NCBI GenBank assembly: GCA_013327885.1
Contig: JABUMY010000002.1
Location: 124,001 to 188,000, forward strand
Direction of reading: 5' to 3'
Length of the DNA: 64,000 nt
DNA from: Flavisolibacter longurius
GTDB taxonomy: Bacteria > Bacteroidota > Bacteroidia > Chitinophagales > Chitinophagaceae
The notes below the pieces were generated by a model that saw only the letters and a list, made by a program, of their open reading frames with translations, made no database searches and was not told the DNA's origin. The translations under genes and the position numbers were made by a program. Below are positions 33,980-41,843 of this stretch, one piece after another (positions within the stretch are counted from its first letter, which is position 1; the number at the start of each line of letters is the position of its first letter).

Positions 33980-34354
33980 ATGAAAACAGATGCTGTAAGA
34001 AAATTTATCTTTTCGATAGGTGGCTATCCCGGCCCCTACTTTTATATTCAATTAAAGGATGGTGTTCTTTCCTGCGAGTACAGGCCAGATGATAGTAACA
34101 ACACGCAAACCATCCTCTTCCCGGTTGCAGAAAATGAGAATTGGAAACAACTATTAGCCTATCTGTCGCTAAAAAAATGGAAGGCTGATTACGATGATCC
34201 TATGATCATTGATGGTACACATTGGAGCCTGGAAGTAGAATTTGAAAACAGGACGCTTTGTTCAAATGGTCAGAATGGTTACCCACCAGGATGTTATAAA
34301 TTCCTCCGGTTGTTGAATAGGGTAACGATGGAAAAAGGTGTAAAGGTGTATTGA
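33980..34354 (+). CDS. hypothetical protein, 124 aa
   Basis: 124 residues (MKTDAVRKFIFSIGGYPGPYFYIQLKDG), beta-rich, soluble, acidic, with a regular alternation of strands. A conserved-looking end reads SLEVEFENRTLCSNGQNGYPPGCYKFLRLLNRV. It has the look of small stand-alone proteins found beside toxins or in accessory DNA, but no family is recognised. AT-richer than the surrounding core genes, and it lies directly before the DUF559 unit. Confidence 0.62.
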   Translation: MKTDAVRKFIFSIGGYPGPYFYIQLKDGVLSCEYRPDDSNNTQTILFPVAENENWKQLLAYLSLKKWKADYDDPMIIDGTHWSLEVEFENRTLCSNGQNGYPPGCYKFLRLLNRVTMEKGVKVY

Positions 34355-34419
34355 GCATGTGCAAGGATTAATTGTAATGCAGTGTTGTGGCGTGTTGAGA
34401 GGTACTCTTCCGCTTTTGT

Positions 34420-34522
34420 GAATCCCCCTTACGATGTTGCTGCTTTGATGTGTGTTTGCCCTCCCCCTTGAAAAGGGGGAAATCGGTCACTCCGGTTTTC
34501 GGACAAACCGCAAGGGGGATTC
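34420..34522 (+). repeat. palindromic ~103-bp element, copy A (upstream of DUF559 gene)
   Basis: Bounded by inverted ends GAATCCCCCTT (34420-34430) and AAGGGGGATTC (34512-34522). A central hairpin, TCCCCCTT (34462-34469) with AAGGGGGA (34473-34480), lies inside. Its reverse complement matches copy B at 35145-35246, including TGACCGA and the hairpin. It looks like a small non-autonomous (MITE-like) element. Confidence 0.8.
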
Positions 34523-34613
34523 CCAGAACCGTCAGCTTTTAGATGAATTGCAAAGCCATTTTTCCGCAGGCTATCCACTTGCATTACGCAGGGAAATAGC
34601 GTACTTTAAATAC

Positions 34614-35015
34614 GTGTACCATCTTCCTTACAACAAAAACCTCAAAACCTTTTCCCGCCAGTTGCGCAACCATTCCACGCAAGGCGAAATTCTTCTGTGG
34701 CTGCAACTGCGGGCTGGCACCCTGTTAAACTATACGTTTAACCGGCAAAAGCCGCTAGGAAGGTATATAGTGGATTTTTACTGCAGGCCATTGTTTCTGG
34801 TTATTGAAGTAGATGGAAGCTACCATTTTGAGCCGGAGCAAGTGCTAAAAGACAAAGAACGGCAGGCCATACTGGAAGATATGGGACTTCATTTCCTGCG
34901 GTTTGAAGAAATGCAAGTGCGTATGGATATGGAAATTGTATTGCAGAAGATACGGGAGTACATTTATGAATACGAAGAAGTCCATCCGGAGGTGAAACCG
35001 AAGGAACGGAAGTGA
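34614..35015 (+). CDS. DUF559 (Vsr/PD-(D/E)xK-like) endonuclease-domain protein
   Basis: 133 residues from a GTG at 34614 (reading YHLPYNKNLKTFSRQLRNHS, the normal opening of the family). The frame is open back to 34452, but those codons run through repeat element A and have no family resemblance. The family core is intact: STQGEILLWLQLRAG, FNRQKPLGRYIVDFYC, LFLVIEVDGSYH, and LHFLRFEEMQVRMD, giving the PD-(D/E)xK acidic pair (D in IVDFYC, E/D in VIEVDG). DUF559 proteins resemble very-short-patch-repair endonucleases. Two inverted copies of a palindromic element flank the gene, suggesting the nuclease and the element travel together. Confidence 0.85.
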   Translation: MYHLPYNKNLKTFSRQLRNHSTQGEILLWLQLRAGTLLNYTFNRQKPLGRYIVDFYCRPLFLVIEVDGSYHFEPEQVLKDKERQAILEDMGLHFLRFEEMQVRMDMEIVLQKIREYIYEYEEVHPEVKPKERK

Positions 35016-35144
35016 AGTTTGTATGATGCGACGAGGAGTTGGCATTTATCTTTCAGGGTAACTAGGACTAAACATAAGACAACCATCTTCTTTTTGAAAT
35101 GTTCTGGCGTGTTCTCTACAAATCAAAGGGGTTACACTTCCAAA

Positions 35145-35246
35145 AATCCCCCTTTGCAATTTCTCTGATTTTCGGCGTGACCGACTTCCCCCTTTTCAAG
35201 GGGGAGGGCAACCGCTCCCCAACTCGGAGAAACCGCAAGGGGGATT
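35145..35246 (-). repeat. palindromic ~102-bp element, copy B (downstream of DUF559 gene)
   Basis: Ends AATCCCCCTT (35145-35154) and AAGGGGGATT (35237-35246); central hairpin TCCCCCTT (35187-35194) with AAGGGGGA (35198-35205). Inverted relative to copy A. A partial third piece (AAGCGGGATTCGC, near 35288) follows. The rest of 35247-35590 is AT-rich and I see no gene. Confidence 0.8.
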
Positions 35247-35590
35247 CGCTACGGGGCCAACCTCTCCGCAAATTAGAAAACACTCCCAAGCGGGATTCGC
35301 CCTGCGGAGCGTCTTTGTATATTATTGCACAGCCAAAGCTGCTGCTGATATAAATCTCACCGACTGTCCATTTCCTTTACTATAAACGCACAAATTTCAT
35401 TGCCTTTAATCTACCATACCGTAAACACATAAAACCCACAATCCATAAAATACAAAAAGCTCTGTTCACGAAAAACTAAACCCCGCATCCGGTAATTGAA
35501 TCATCGCAACTTTTCTTAGTTTTAGTTCTCGCCGCAGGCTTTGCACAAAGCTGTTACAAAACCATTTTGTAAAATCATCTTCCCGTCAAC

Positions 35591-36034
35591 ATGATCTTTC
35601 TTTATCTCCTGCTTATCGGTACCGGCGCCCTGCCGCTGGTTGTTTTCCTGGTAAAGCGAAAACGCTACTATCACATTCTCCGCGAGGGTGCAAAAACCAC
35701 CGCGGAGGTAACCGAAGTCAGAACGATCCGTTACCAGAAAGGAGCAACGTATGACAAGGTGTTTTTTGCCTACCTGCCGCCCGGTGCCGGCCGATACTTC
35801 CCTGGTGAATTCATTACCAAAATAGGCAAGCACCGCCGGGGCGATCGCTTTGAAATCCATTACCTGTCCCGGCAGCCGCAGAAATACGCTGTTCCAGGTA
35901 GCAAAAGCGAGGTCTTTATGTTTCTCTTTGTGCTTCTCATCTTTGCCTTTGTTGTCTTCGCCTGTTTTAAGATCGATGAAGCGGTTAATGTCGAAGGCGT
36001 TCGGTATGAATTTAAGCCACCTTGGAAAAACTAA
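35591..36034 (+). CDS. DUF3592-like membrane protein
   Basis: 147 residues: an N-terminal membrane helix (IFLYLLLIGTGALPLVVFLV), a basic junction KRKRYYHILREG, and the DUF3592-type beta domain (AKTTAEVTEVRTIRYQKGATYDKVFFAYLPP, then GDRFEIHYLSRQPQKYAVPGSKSE). A second helix follows (VFMFLFVLLIFAFVVFACF) with a short C-terminal tail. Function of the family is unknown. Alone between accessory DNA and the minus-strand genes. Confidence 0.75.
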   Translation: MIFLYLLLIGTGALPLVVFLVKRKRYYHILREGAKTTAEVTEVRTIRYQKGATYDKVFFAYLPPGAGRYFPGEFITKIGKHRRGDRFEIHYLSRQPQKYAVPGSKSEVFMFLFVLLIFAFVVFACFKIDEAVNVEGVRYEFKPPWKN

Positions 36035-36082
36035 ACCTCCTGTTGATCGAAAAACGCACTGCTACTTGCTCCGCATTCACCA

Positions 36083-36577
36083 TTAATCGTACCGCATGGC
36101 CGGGTGACCCAGCAGGCGGCGCCACAAGGCCAGTTGTCCAATAATGCTGGCTTCGCGGTAAATGCTAAAGCAGATCATTTCGTAATAGGTCATTTTCATT
36201 CCTCCCATATCTATTTCGCTGTCCAGCTTTTGATCATCAATCATCACCAGTGCTTCTCTTGCTTCGGGGGTGATCCGTTGCCAGTCTTCCAGGTATTCTG
36301 CTACAGTAGGATAGCGTACACCATCCTGAATGCCCTGGTGATTTTTGAACAGGTCTTCGCCAGTCTGCTTGATCCCGCTATCCCTTTCCGAAGCCATTAA
36401 AAAGCGTTGCTGCACCAGCGAACCGGCGAGCCAGGCAGGATGGTTGGCAACTGTGTTCAGGCGGTTGTGCATGTCTTCGTCCGAAAGGCCTTCCAATGCT
36501 TTGGGAAAAAAATCTGTCTGGTAGTCGAACAGGGTTAGCAGCGCTGCTGTCCGGTGACATTTGGTTTGCGTATCCAT
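36083..36577 (-). CDS. DinB-like protein with altered metal site
   Basis: 164 residues with the DinB four-helix layout (ALLTLFDYQTDFFPKALEGLSDED, NTVANHPAWLAGSLVQQRFLMA) and the usual C-terminal helix ending SIIGQLALWRRLLGHPAMRYD. The first histidine is kept (NHPAWLAG), but the normal YHxxxHxGQ of the last helix reads YREASIIGQ, so two metal ligands are replaced. It may be a non-metal variant. It is separated from the upstream operon by 142 bases. Confidence 0.78.
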   Translation of the reverse strand: MDTQTKCHRTAALLTLFDYQTDFFPKALEGLSDEDMHNRLNTVANHPAWLAGSLVQQRFLMASERDSGIKQTGEDLFKNHQGIQDGVRYPTVAEYLEDWQRITPEAREALVMIDDQKLDSEIDMGGMKMTYYEMICFSIYREASIIGQLALWRRLLGHPAMRYD

Positions 36578-36719
36578 AGCTAAAAGTTTGAGTGGATAAA
36601 GCTACAAAAGCAACTGCGCGGGAGGGATGTGTTTTGCGGCATTATGCAGGGGCAATTGCGAACGGGGTTACGCAAGGTGCTCTTCGCAACCAGCTATACT
36701 TTTCGGTTTCGTTGTTGCA

Positions 36720-37073
36720 TCAAGGCAGTGTAATAAAAACTGACTTTCGCTTAACCGGTTGCAGGTTTCTTGTTTTATGGCCTTTGCCGGTAGTGTCTTC
36801 CAGCAACAACACCTCGCCGGCGCTAAATGTTCGCTTTTCTCCCAGCGAGGTTTCAATTTCAATGGCACCATCCAAAAGAATAATGAACTGCTTTTGCGGC
36901 GCCGTATGAAAATCGTAGTCATACGCTGGCTCTACTTCGCGAAAGATCAGGCCATTGGCAGGCAGCACTGCTGATAGCTTACCAATTTCACCGGCACTTT
37001 CCATCGGGATCAACATGTCTTCAAACCGGCTGTCGCCATTGCTATCGCTAAACACTCTGGTTACAGGAAACAT
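36720..37073 (-). CDS. cupin-domain protein
   Basis: 117 residues, one small cupin domain. Metal-binding positions are partly visible: YDYDFHTAPQKQFIILLDGAIEIET (cupin motif 1, with H, Q and the GxxE-like end) and GEVLLLEDTTGKGHKTRNL (motif 2, H). Last gene of the eight-gene operon that starts at 41746; its start is 3 bases after the esterase stop. Single-domain cupins near ring-cleavage enzymes are often dioxygenases or isomerases of small aromatics, but the substrate is not evident. Confidence 0.8.
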   Translation of the reverse strand: MFPVTRVFSDSNGDSRFEDMLIPMESAGEIGKLSAVLPANGLIFREVEPAYDYDFHTAPQKQFIILLDGAIEIETSLGEKRTFSAGEVLLLEDTTGKGHKTRNLQPVKRKSVFITLP

Positions 37074-37076
37074 AGC

Positions 37077-37712
37077 CTAAGATTTTTGCGGTTGCGGATT
37101 CAACACAAGCTTTTTGGCAAGTTCAATCTCATCGTGGCTGATGGTATGCCCCATGCCGGCGTACACTTTTTCAGTAACAATAGCCCCTTTGTTTTTTAAA
37201 ATATTGGCAGTGGCATAAACCCTTTCCACCGGCACATGCGGATCGGGATCACTTGTACCGATAAAGACCGGCGTGCCGCTAAAATCACCGGTATAGTTTT
37301 GCGGATAAATTTTATCGCCGATAAGGCCACCGGTAAATGCCACCACGCCGCCGTACCGGGTTGCGTTGCGGGTAACAAATTCCAGCGTTAAGCAGGCGCC
37401 TTGCGAAAAGCCGAGAAAATAGATCTGCCCGTCGGGAATGCCTTGCTCATGAAGGTCAGCCACCACTTCTTTCAACACCTGCAGTGCCGACGAAAGCCAG
37501 GGTTCGTTTTGTGCCGGCGGTGCCAGGAAAGAGTATGGATACCAGGTATGATTGGTGGCCTGCGGTGCGACTAAGGAAAAATCCGCTACATCGAGGTGAG
37601 AGGCCAATGAAAGAATATCCGCCGCGCTGCCGCCACGGCCATGGATCATGACCAATACCTTGCTGTTTTGCTGCAGGCTTTTTCCGCCGCTGACAGTATT
37701 CTTTGTATGCAT
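37077..37712 (-). CDS. phospholipase/carboxylesterase-type alpha/beta hydrolase (MhqD-like)
   Basis: 211 residues. VLVMIHGRGGSAADILSLA is the oxyanion-hole region, LGFSQGACLTLEF holds the nucleophile serine (GFSQG), TSDPDPHVPV the acid, and GMGHTISHDE the catalytic histidine. This matches the carboxylesterase family of which Bacillus MhqD is a member. MhqD-type hydrolases accompany ring-cleaving dioxygenases in quinone and electrophile detoxification. Here it starts 1 base after the stop of a ring-cleaving dioxygenase and is followed by a cupin, reinforcing that role. Confidence 0.87.
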   Translation of the reverse strand: MHTKNTVSGGKSLQQNSKVLVMIHGRGGSAADILSLASHLDVADFSLVAPQATNHTWYPYSFLAPPAQNEPWLSSALQVLKEVVADLHEQGIPDGQIYFLGFSQGACLTLEFVTRNATRYGGVVAFTGGLIGDKIYPQNYTGDFSGTPVFIGTSDPDPHVPVERVYATANILKNKGAIVTEKVYAGMGHTISHDEIELAKKLVLNPQPQKS

Positions 37713-37713
37713 G

Positions 37714-38667
37714 TTAATTGTATTTATCTAGGTTAAGGGTCACCGGTACCAGTTTGCTTTCGATGGAAGCCCTGTCGCTGCTGAATTGCGGCGGCAGTTG
37801 CAAGGCTTCACCGAGATGGCCCGGTTGTTCATCTACGGTAAAGCCGGGACCTTCGGTTGCGATTTCGAACAACACGCCGCCGGGCTCACGGAAATAGACA
37901 GACGTAAAATAGGTCCTGTCTAAAATGGGTGAAGGGTTCAGCATGCGTTTTACAATACGCAGCCTTACATCTTCCTGCGTTTGCTTGTTGGGCGTGGCAA
38001 AGGCAATGTGGTGAACCGTGCCGCTGCCCGACAATGCCTTCATACTTTCAGGTGTACACAAAATATCGATGTAGTGTCCCGGTGCATCGCTTGCGGCAAA
38101 ACGAAAGCGGCCACTCTTTTCAGTCACCAGTTTGTGATCGAGTTGCTCGGTTAGAAGTGCCGCCGTGCGTTCGTAACCTTCCTGCCAGATTTCCACATTG
38201 TAAAAGCCACGGATGGAATGTTCAGGCGGCACAGGACCGGTAGCAAACCCCTTGCGGCTATCCTTGTCGCTGAACACAAGCTCAAGTCCCAGGCCGTCAT
38301 CGTCTTCAAAATAAACCACGACCTCCTCTTCAAAACGCTCCTGTGGTTTTTTGTGCGCCACATCAAATCGCTTAAAGCGTTGCAGCCAGTAGTTGAGTGA
38401 ATCGCTCGGCAGAGAAAACGTGGTTGTATTCAGCGCCCCTTTTCCATGGCGGCCATTGACCAATCCCTGGTAAGGAAAAAAAGTAAGGATAGAACCGGGT
38501 GTGCCCTGTTCATCGCCGTAATAAAAATGATACACATCCGGCCCGTCGAAATTGACCGTCTTCTTAACAAGTCGAAGGCCAAGGAAGCCGGTATAAAAAT
38601 CGATGTTCTTTTGCGCATCGCTGGCGATAACGGTAACATGGTGAATGCCTGTGATCAACTGGCTCAT
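37714..38667 (-). CDS. ring-cleaving dioxygenase, VOC superfamily (MhqO-like), copy 2
   Basis: 317 residues with two VOC modules. Metal ligands: H in GIHHVTVIAS, H in TVHHIAFATPNK, and E in GGVLFEIATEGPG. Internal landmarks such as LVKKTVNFDGPDVYHFYYGDEQGTPGSILTFFP are shared with copy 1 (40246-41181), so the two are paralogues. Proteins of this type are extradiol-like dioxygenases induced by hydroquinones and catechols in other bacteria. It is followed within 1 base by the MhqD-like esterase. Confidence 0.88.
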   Translation of the reverse strand: MSQLITGIHHVTVIASDAQKNIDFYTGFLGLRLVKKTVNFDGPDVYHFYYGDEQGTPGSILTFFPYQGLVNGRHGKGALNTTTFSLPSDSLNYWLQRFKRFDVAHKKPQERFEEEVVVYFEDDDGLGLELVFSDKDSRKGFATGPVPPEHSIRGFYNVEIWQEGYERTAALLTEQLDHKLVTEKSGRFRFAASDAPGHYIDILCTPESMKALSGSGTVHHIAFATPNKQTQEDVRLRIVKRMLNPSPILDRTYFTSVYFREPGGVLFEIATEGPGFTVDEQPGHLGEALQLPPQFSSDRASIESKLVPVTLNLDKYN

Positions 38668-38679
38668 AACTTTCCTGCT

Positions 38680-39354
38680 TTACATGATTTTGCTGTTTCC
38701 GTCTCGATAGCCGATAATAACGGTGGGGGCTACCCGGTTTATAAAAAGACCTGTTTCCAGCACACCCGGAATATTCTTCAACTGCTGGTCCAGGGCCTGC
38801 GGATCGCTGATGCTTTGAAAGTGACAATCAACAATAAAATTGCCGTTGTCGGTACGGAAACGTTCACCATCTTTTGTTCGTACAGTAGCCTGCCGGCACA
38901 ATGCTCCCAGGTGTTGCTGCGCCAGCGTTACGCCAAACGGCAAAACTTCTACCGGCAGGGGAAAACGCCCCAGCGTTTGTACCAGCTTGCTTTCATCGGC
39001 TATCACGATAAACTGCCGGCTGTTATAGGCGACGATCTTTTCCCGCAGCAGGGCGCCGCCACCACCTTTGACCAGGTTTTTGGCCGCATCAATTTCGTCG
39101 GCACCATCTATGGCCAGGTCAATGCTAGCAATAGCAGATGTGTCAACAACCGGGATAGCAAATTCATGCGCCAGCTTTTCCGTAGCAACAGAGGTGCACA
39201 CGGCGTTGATGGTCAAACCCTCCTTTATTCTGTCGCCAATCAGCCGTATGGCCCAATAGGCTGTTGAGCCGGTACCGAGGCCCAGGGTCATGCCATTCTC
39301 AACAAAGCTGACCGCTTTTTCCGCTGCTACTTTTTTAGGATCAAAATCCGCCAT
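38680..39354 (-). CDS. rpiA: ribose-5-phosphate isomerase A
   Basis: 224 residues, the usual RpiA size. The ligand loop GLGTGSTAYWAIRLIG is followed by VVDTSAIASIDLAIDGADEID (the catalytic and substrate-binding aspartates) and the conserved LVKGGGGALLREKIVA with the general-base glutamate. It interconverts ribose-5-phosphate and ribulose-5-phosphate. It sits unusually inside the detoxification operon, 12 bases before the second dioxygenase gene. Supplying pentose phosphate flux (NADPH) during stress would be one explanation. Confidence 0.94.
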   Translation of the reverse strand: MADFDPKKVAAEKAVSFVENGMTLGLGTGSTAYWAIRLIGDRIKEGLTINAVCTSVATEKLAHEFAIPVVDTSAIASIDLAIDGADEIDAAKNLVKGGGGALLREKIVAYNSRQFIVIADESKLVQTLGRFPLPVEVLPFGVTLAQQHLGALCRQATVRTKDGERFRTDNGNFIVDCHFQSISDPQALDQQLKNIPGVLETGLFINRVAPTVIIGYRDGNSKIM

Positions 39355-39374
39355 CTTGCTGCTGTTTGTGTACG

Positions 39375-39923
39375 TTAAGATGATTGGGCATTTGCCTTGG
39401 CAAGGGCCTCTTCTATTTTTACGCGAAGCTTTTCTGCGGTGGCTTCGCCTTCGAGTTTTTCACCGTTGATGAAAAACGTGGGCACGCTATTTACACCCAA
39501 TCGCAGGCCCTCATCCAGGTCATCCTGCACCGTCCAGGCATAGGTACCGTTGATAAGGGCATCCAGGAAACGCTTGCTGGTAACGCCAATCTCTTTTGCA
39601 TACGAATTAAGGCTGATGGTGCCCAGGTTACGCCGGTTCTGCAGGAGCCTTTCATGCATCTCCCAAAACAGTCCTTCCTGTGCAGCGCCAACGGCTGCTT
39701 CCGCTGCTTTCTGCGCTTTTTGGTGTATGCGCCGCAAGGGAAAATGCCGAAAGCCAAACCGAACCTTTCCTTCGTATTGAAGCAGCACCTGTTTTACCGC
39801 AAGGTGTGCGGTTAGTGCTGTTTCGGTTTCATAATCCGCATACTCCAAAATTGTCACCGGCGCATCGGCAGGGCCGATAAACAAATCGCGGGTGGCGATA
39901 ATGGGTGCTTCACTTTTTTTCAT
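39375..39923 (-). CDS. DsbA-like thioredoxin-fold protein lacking the CxxC motif
   Basis: 182 residues from the ATG at 39923. The Thioredoxin_4/DsbA layout is clear: FIGPADAPVTILEYADYETETA at the active-site position, VRFGFRHFPLRRIHQKAQKAAEAA, and the cis-proline loop GVNSVPTFFINGEKLEG. The usual CPYC-type active site is replaced by YETE, so no thiol pair exists and disulfide chemistry is not possible at the normal site. No signal peptide, so it is cytoplasmic. Its ATG overlaps the stop of the upstream acetyltransferase gene (ATGA). Confidence 0.85.
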   Translation of the reverse strand: MKKSEAPIIATRDLFIGPADAPVTILEYADYETETALTAHLAVKQVLLQYEGKVRFGFRHFPLRRIHQKAQKAAEAAVGAAQEGLFWEMHERLLQNRRNLGTISLNSYAKEIGVTSKRFLDALINGTYAWTVQDDLDEGLRLGVNSVPTFFINGEKLEGEATAEKLRVKIEEALAKANAQSS

Positions 39924-40228
39924 GTGTCCTCCTTTCTTGTCTGCTTCCATACATCGGCGTAAGCTTCGGGATGCCGCCTGAATTGTGCATGCACATAGGG
40001 ACAAAGCGGCACCACCTGCAAACCTTTCTCACGGGCATAACTCACCATAGCTGAGAGCAACTGCTTTGCCAGGCCCTTGCCTTCTGCTTTCGGTTGTACT
40101 TCGGTGTGAAAAACGGTAAGTGTGTTTTCAGTAACAGCTATGTCCATTTCACCCAACCGCTCTTCTCCTTCCATGACCACAAAAGCACCTTTGCCTTTTT
40201 CATCTGTTTGCAATGTTATTGGTTCCAT
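39920..40228 (-). CDS. small GNAT-like acetyltransferase (YjdJ/NATD1 type)
   Basis: 102 residues from the ATG at 40228. The compact GNAT core is visible: GAFVVMEGEERLGEMDIAVTENTLTVFHTEV, then the acetyl-CoA loop EGKGLAKQLLSAMVSYAREKGLQVVPLCPYVHAQFRRHPEYADV-like end (GLAKQL and PLCPYV are the diagnostic blocks). These short N-acetyltransferases have unknown substrates. Translationally coupled to the thioredoxin-fold gene by a 4-base overlap. The ATG at 40249 in the same frame is less likely because it overlaps the preceding stop. Confidence 0.85.
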   Translation of the reverse strand: MEPITLQTDEKGKGAFVVMEGEERLGEMDIAVTENTLTVFHTEVQPKAEGKGLAKQLLSAMVSYAREKGLQVVPLCPYVHAQFRRHPEAYADVWKQTRKEDT

Positions 40229-40245
40229 AGTTTTTGATTTTATTA

Positions 40246-41181
40246 TCACGCTTGTAAAGCGGGCAATACATCTTCAATCTGCTTCCGGCGCCTTTCGTAT
40301 TGCGGTGGCAGCATCAGGTGCGTACCCAACTCGGCAACCGTTTCATCAGTGGCAAAACCCGGGTTGTCGGTGGCAATTTCAAAAAGAATTCCGCCGGGCT
40401 CACGGAAGTAAAGCGAATAAAAATAATTCCGGTCGATCTTTTCCGTGATGTGCAAACCGGCGCTGACTACTTTCTCCCGCATTTCCATCAGGATGGCATC
40501 GTTCTTAACCCGGAAGGCAACATGGTGATTGGTTCCCGCTGCATTGATACCCGGCTTGCCATTGGGGTCTTCCGCAATGTCTACTATGTTTGCTGTGCCG
40601 ATGGCGTCTGTTATAAACCGTTTACGGTTGTCCTCAGCTGTTAGGTAGCGGTAGCCAAGAACATCTGTCAGCACTTTCGCTGTTGGATCACTGTTGCGTA
40701 CCGACAGCACCACGCTGTGAAAACCTTTTGTTGCCACATCCGCATTTACAGCGGCAGTTGTCCAGGGTTTGCGGTCATCGTCTGCCACTTCCACCAGGTT
40801 CAGGCCCAAACCATCCGGATCTTCCAGCGCCAGGTAAGGCTGGCCAAACCGTTCGGCAACCGGTTGATGCTTTACACCCAGTGCTGTTAACCGCTCTTTC
40901 CAAAAAGAAAGGCTGTCTTTCGGTACAACGTAACCGATTTCGGTAGCCATGCCAGTGCCGGGCTGGCCTTGCTGAATGCCTTCCCACGGAAAGAAAGTGA
41001 GGATAGAACCGGGTGTTCCCGTCTCATCGCCATAATAAAAATGATAGGTGCCGGGGTCGTCGAAGTTGACGGTTTTTTTCACCAGGCGTACACCCAGCAC
41101 CTTTGTATAAAAATCGTAGTTTTTTTGGGCCCCGCCGGCAATGGCGGTAATGTGATGAAGGCCCAGAATTTTATTTTCCAT
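40246..41181 (-). CDS. ring-cleaving dioxygenase, VOC superfamily (MhqO-like), copy 1
   Basis: 311 residues from the ATG at 41181 (MENKILGLHHITAIAGGAQ). Two VOC modules with metal ligands H (GLHHITAIAG), H (TNHHVAFRVKND) and E (GGILFEIATDNPG). It shares LVKKTVNFDDPGTYHFYYGDE with copy 2. Probably cleaves or detoxifies catechol- or hydroquinone-like compounds. Second gene of the operon, 10 bases after the YceI gene. Confidence 0.88.
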   Translation of the reverse strand: MENKILGLHHITAIAGGAQKNYDFYTKVLGVRLVKKTVNFDDPGTYHFYYGDETGTPGSILTFFPWEGIQQGQPGTGMATEIGYVVPKDSLSFWKERLTALGVKHQPVAERFGQPYLALEDPDGLGLNLVEVADDDRKPWTTAAVNADVATKGFHSVVLSVRNSDPTAKVLTDVLGYRYLTAEDNRKRFITDAIGTANIVDIAEDPNGKPGINAAGTNHHVAFRVKNDAILMEMREKVVSAGLHITEKIDRNYFYSLYFREPGGILFEIATDNPGFATDETVAELGTHLMLPPQYERRRKQIEDVLPALQA

Positions 41182-41191
41182 GTTGCTGATT

Positions 41192-41746
41192 TTAGGCATG
41201 AACAGGTTCTGCAACGGCTTCTTTTACCAGTTGCACTTCGGCAAGGATCCTGATCTCGTCACTCACCACCACGCTGCCTGCTTCTGTAACGGCGTTCCAG
41301 GTAAGACCAAACGCCTTGCGGCTGATCTTTCCACTAACGGTAAAGCCTGCCTTTGTTTGTCCGTACGGGTCTACCACAATACCGCCGTAAGCTACCTGTA
41401 AGGTAAGCGGCTTTGTTACACCACGAAGGGTGAGCTCGCCATGCAGTACTGCCTCATCGCCGGTTTCTTCATACCGTGTTCCAACAAAACGGAGCTGGCT
41501 GTGTGTTTCCGCATCAAAAAAGTCAGCCGACTTCAGGTGCGTATCACGCTGCTCGTTGTTGGTATCGATCGAATCGATATCAGCTGTGAATTCGATCTTT
41601 TTCGCCGTGCTAAAATCATCGCTTTCCGTTTCTACCTGCAGGTCAAATTTTTTAAAATAACCGGTAACGGTAGAGATCATCAGGTGCTTTACCTTAAACT
41701 GGATTTCCGAATGCGTGGGATCGATTGTCCATTTCATGTTTGCCAT
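41192..41746 (-). CDS. YceI-family protein, cytoplasmic form
   Basis: 184 residues from the ATG at 41746 (MANMKWTIDPTHSEIQFKVKHLM), the classical YceI lipocalin-like opening. The beta-barrel segments FDLQVETESDDFSTAKKIEFTADIDSIDTNNEQRDTHLKSADFFDAE and the GxFxISRKAFGLTWN-like end are present. YceI barrels bind isoprenoid or other hydrophobic ligands such as quinones. No signal peptide, unlike most periplasmic YceI proteins. It is the first gene of the operon, and its promoter region holds a consensus CRP-type operator. Confidence 0.9.
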   Translation of the reverse strand: MANMKWTIDPTHSEIQFKVKHLMISTVTGYFKKFDLQVETESDDFSTAKKIEFTADIDSIDTNNEQRDTHLKSADFFDAETHSQLRFVGTRYEETGDEAVLHGELTLRGVTKPLTLQVAYGGIVVDPYGQTKAGFTVSGKISRKAFGLTWNAVTEAGSVVVSDEIRILAEVQLVKEAVAEPVHA

Positions 41747-41769
41747 AATTTTTGTTTTTGTTGATAAGG

Positions 41770-41777
41770 CAAAGCTA
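41770..41777 (-). promoter_or_regulatory. -7 promoter box for the YceI-dioxygenase operon
   Basis: On the minus strand TAGCTTTG is an exact TAnnTTTG, 23 bases before the YceI start codon. No TTTG lies at the right distance upstream, consistent with dependence on an activator bound at 41822-41837. Confidence 0.5.
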
Positions 41778-41821
41778 CCAACACCAACAGGCCCCACCCT
41801 TGAGGCAGGGCAAGAATTGGG

Positions 41822-41837
41822 TGTGACCTATGTCACA
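41822..41837. promoter_or_regulatory. consensus CRP/FNR-type operator
   Basis: TGTGACCTATGTCACA is a perfect TGTGA-N6-TCACA palindrome (18 bp if the flanking G/C pair is counted). It is centred about 64 bases upstream of the predicted transcription start of the YceI operon and 14 bases past the centre of the regulator gene's end (stop at 41844). Confidence 0.75.
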
Positions 41838-41843
41838 CATTTA

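Noticed and set aside
36083-36577. Assigning this DinB gene to the detoxification operon
   Set aside because: It is on the same strand but 142 bases beyond the cupin stop, unlike the gaps of at most 20 bases within the operon.
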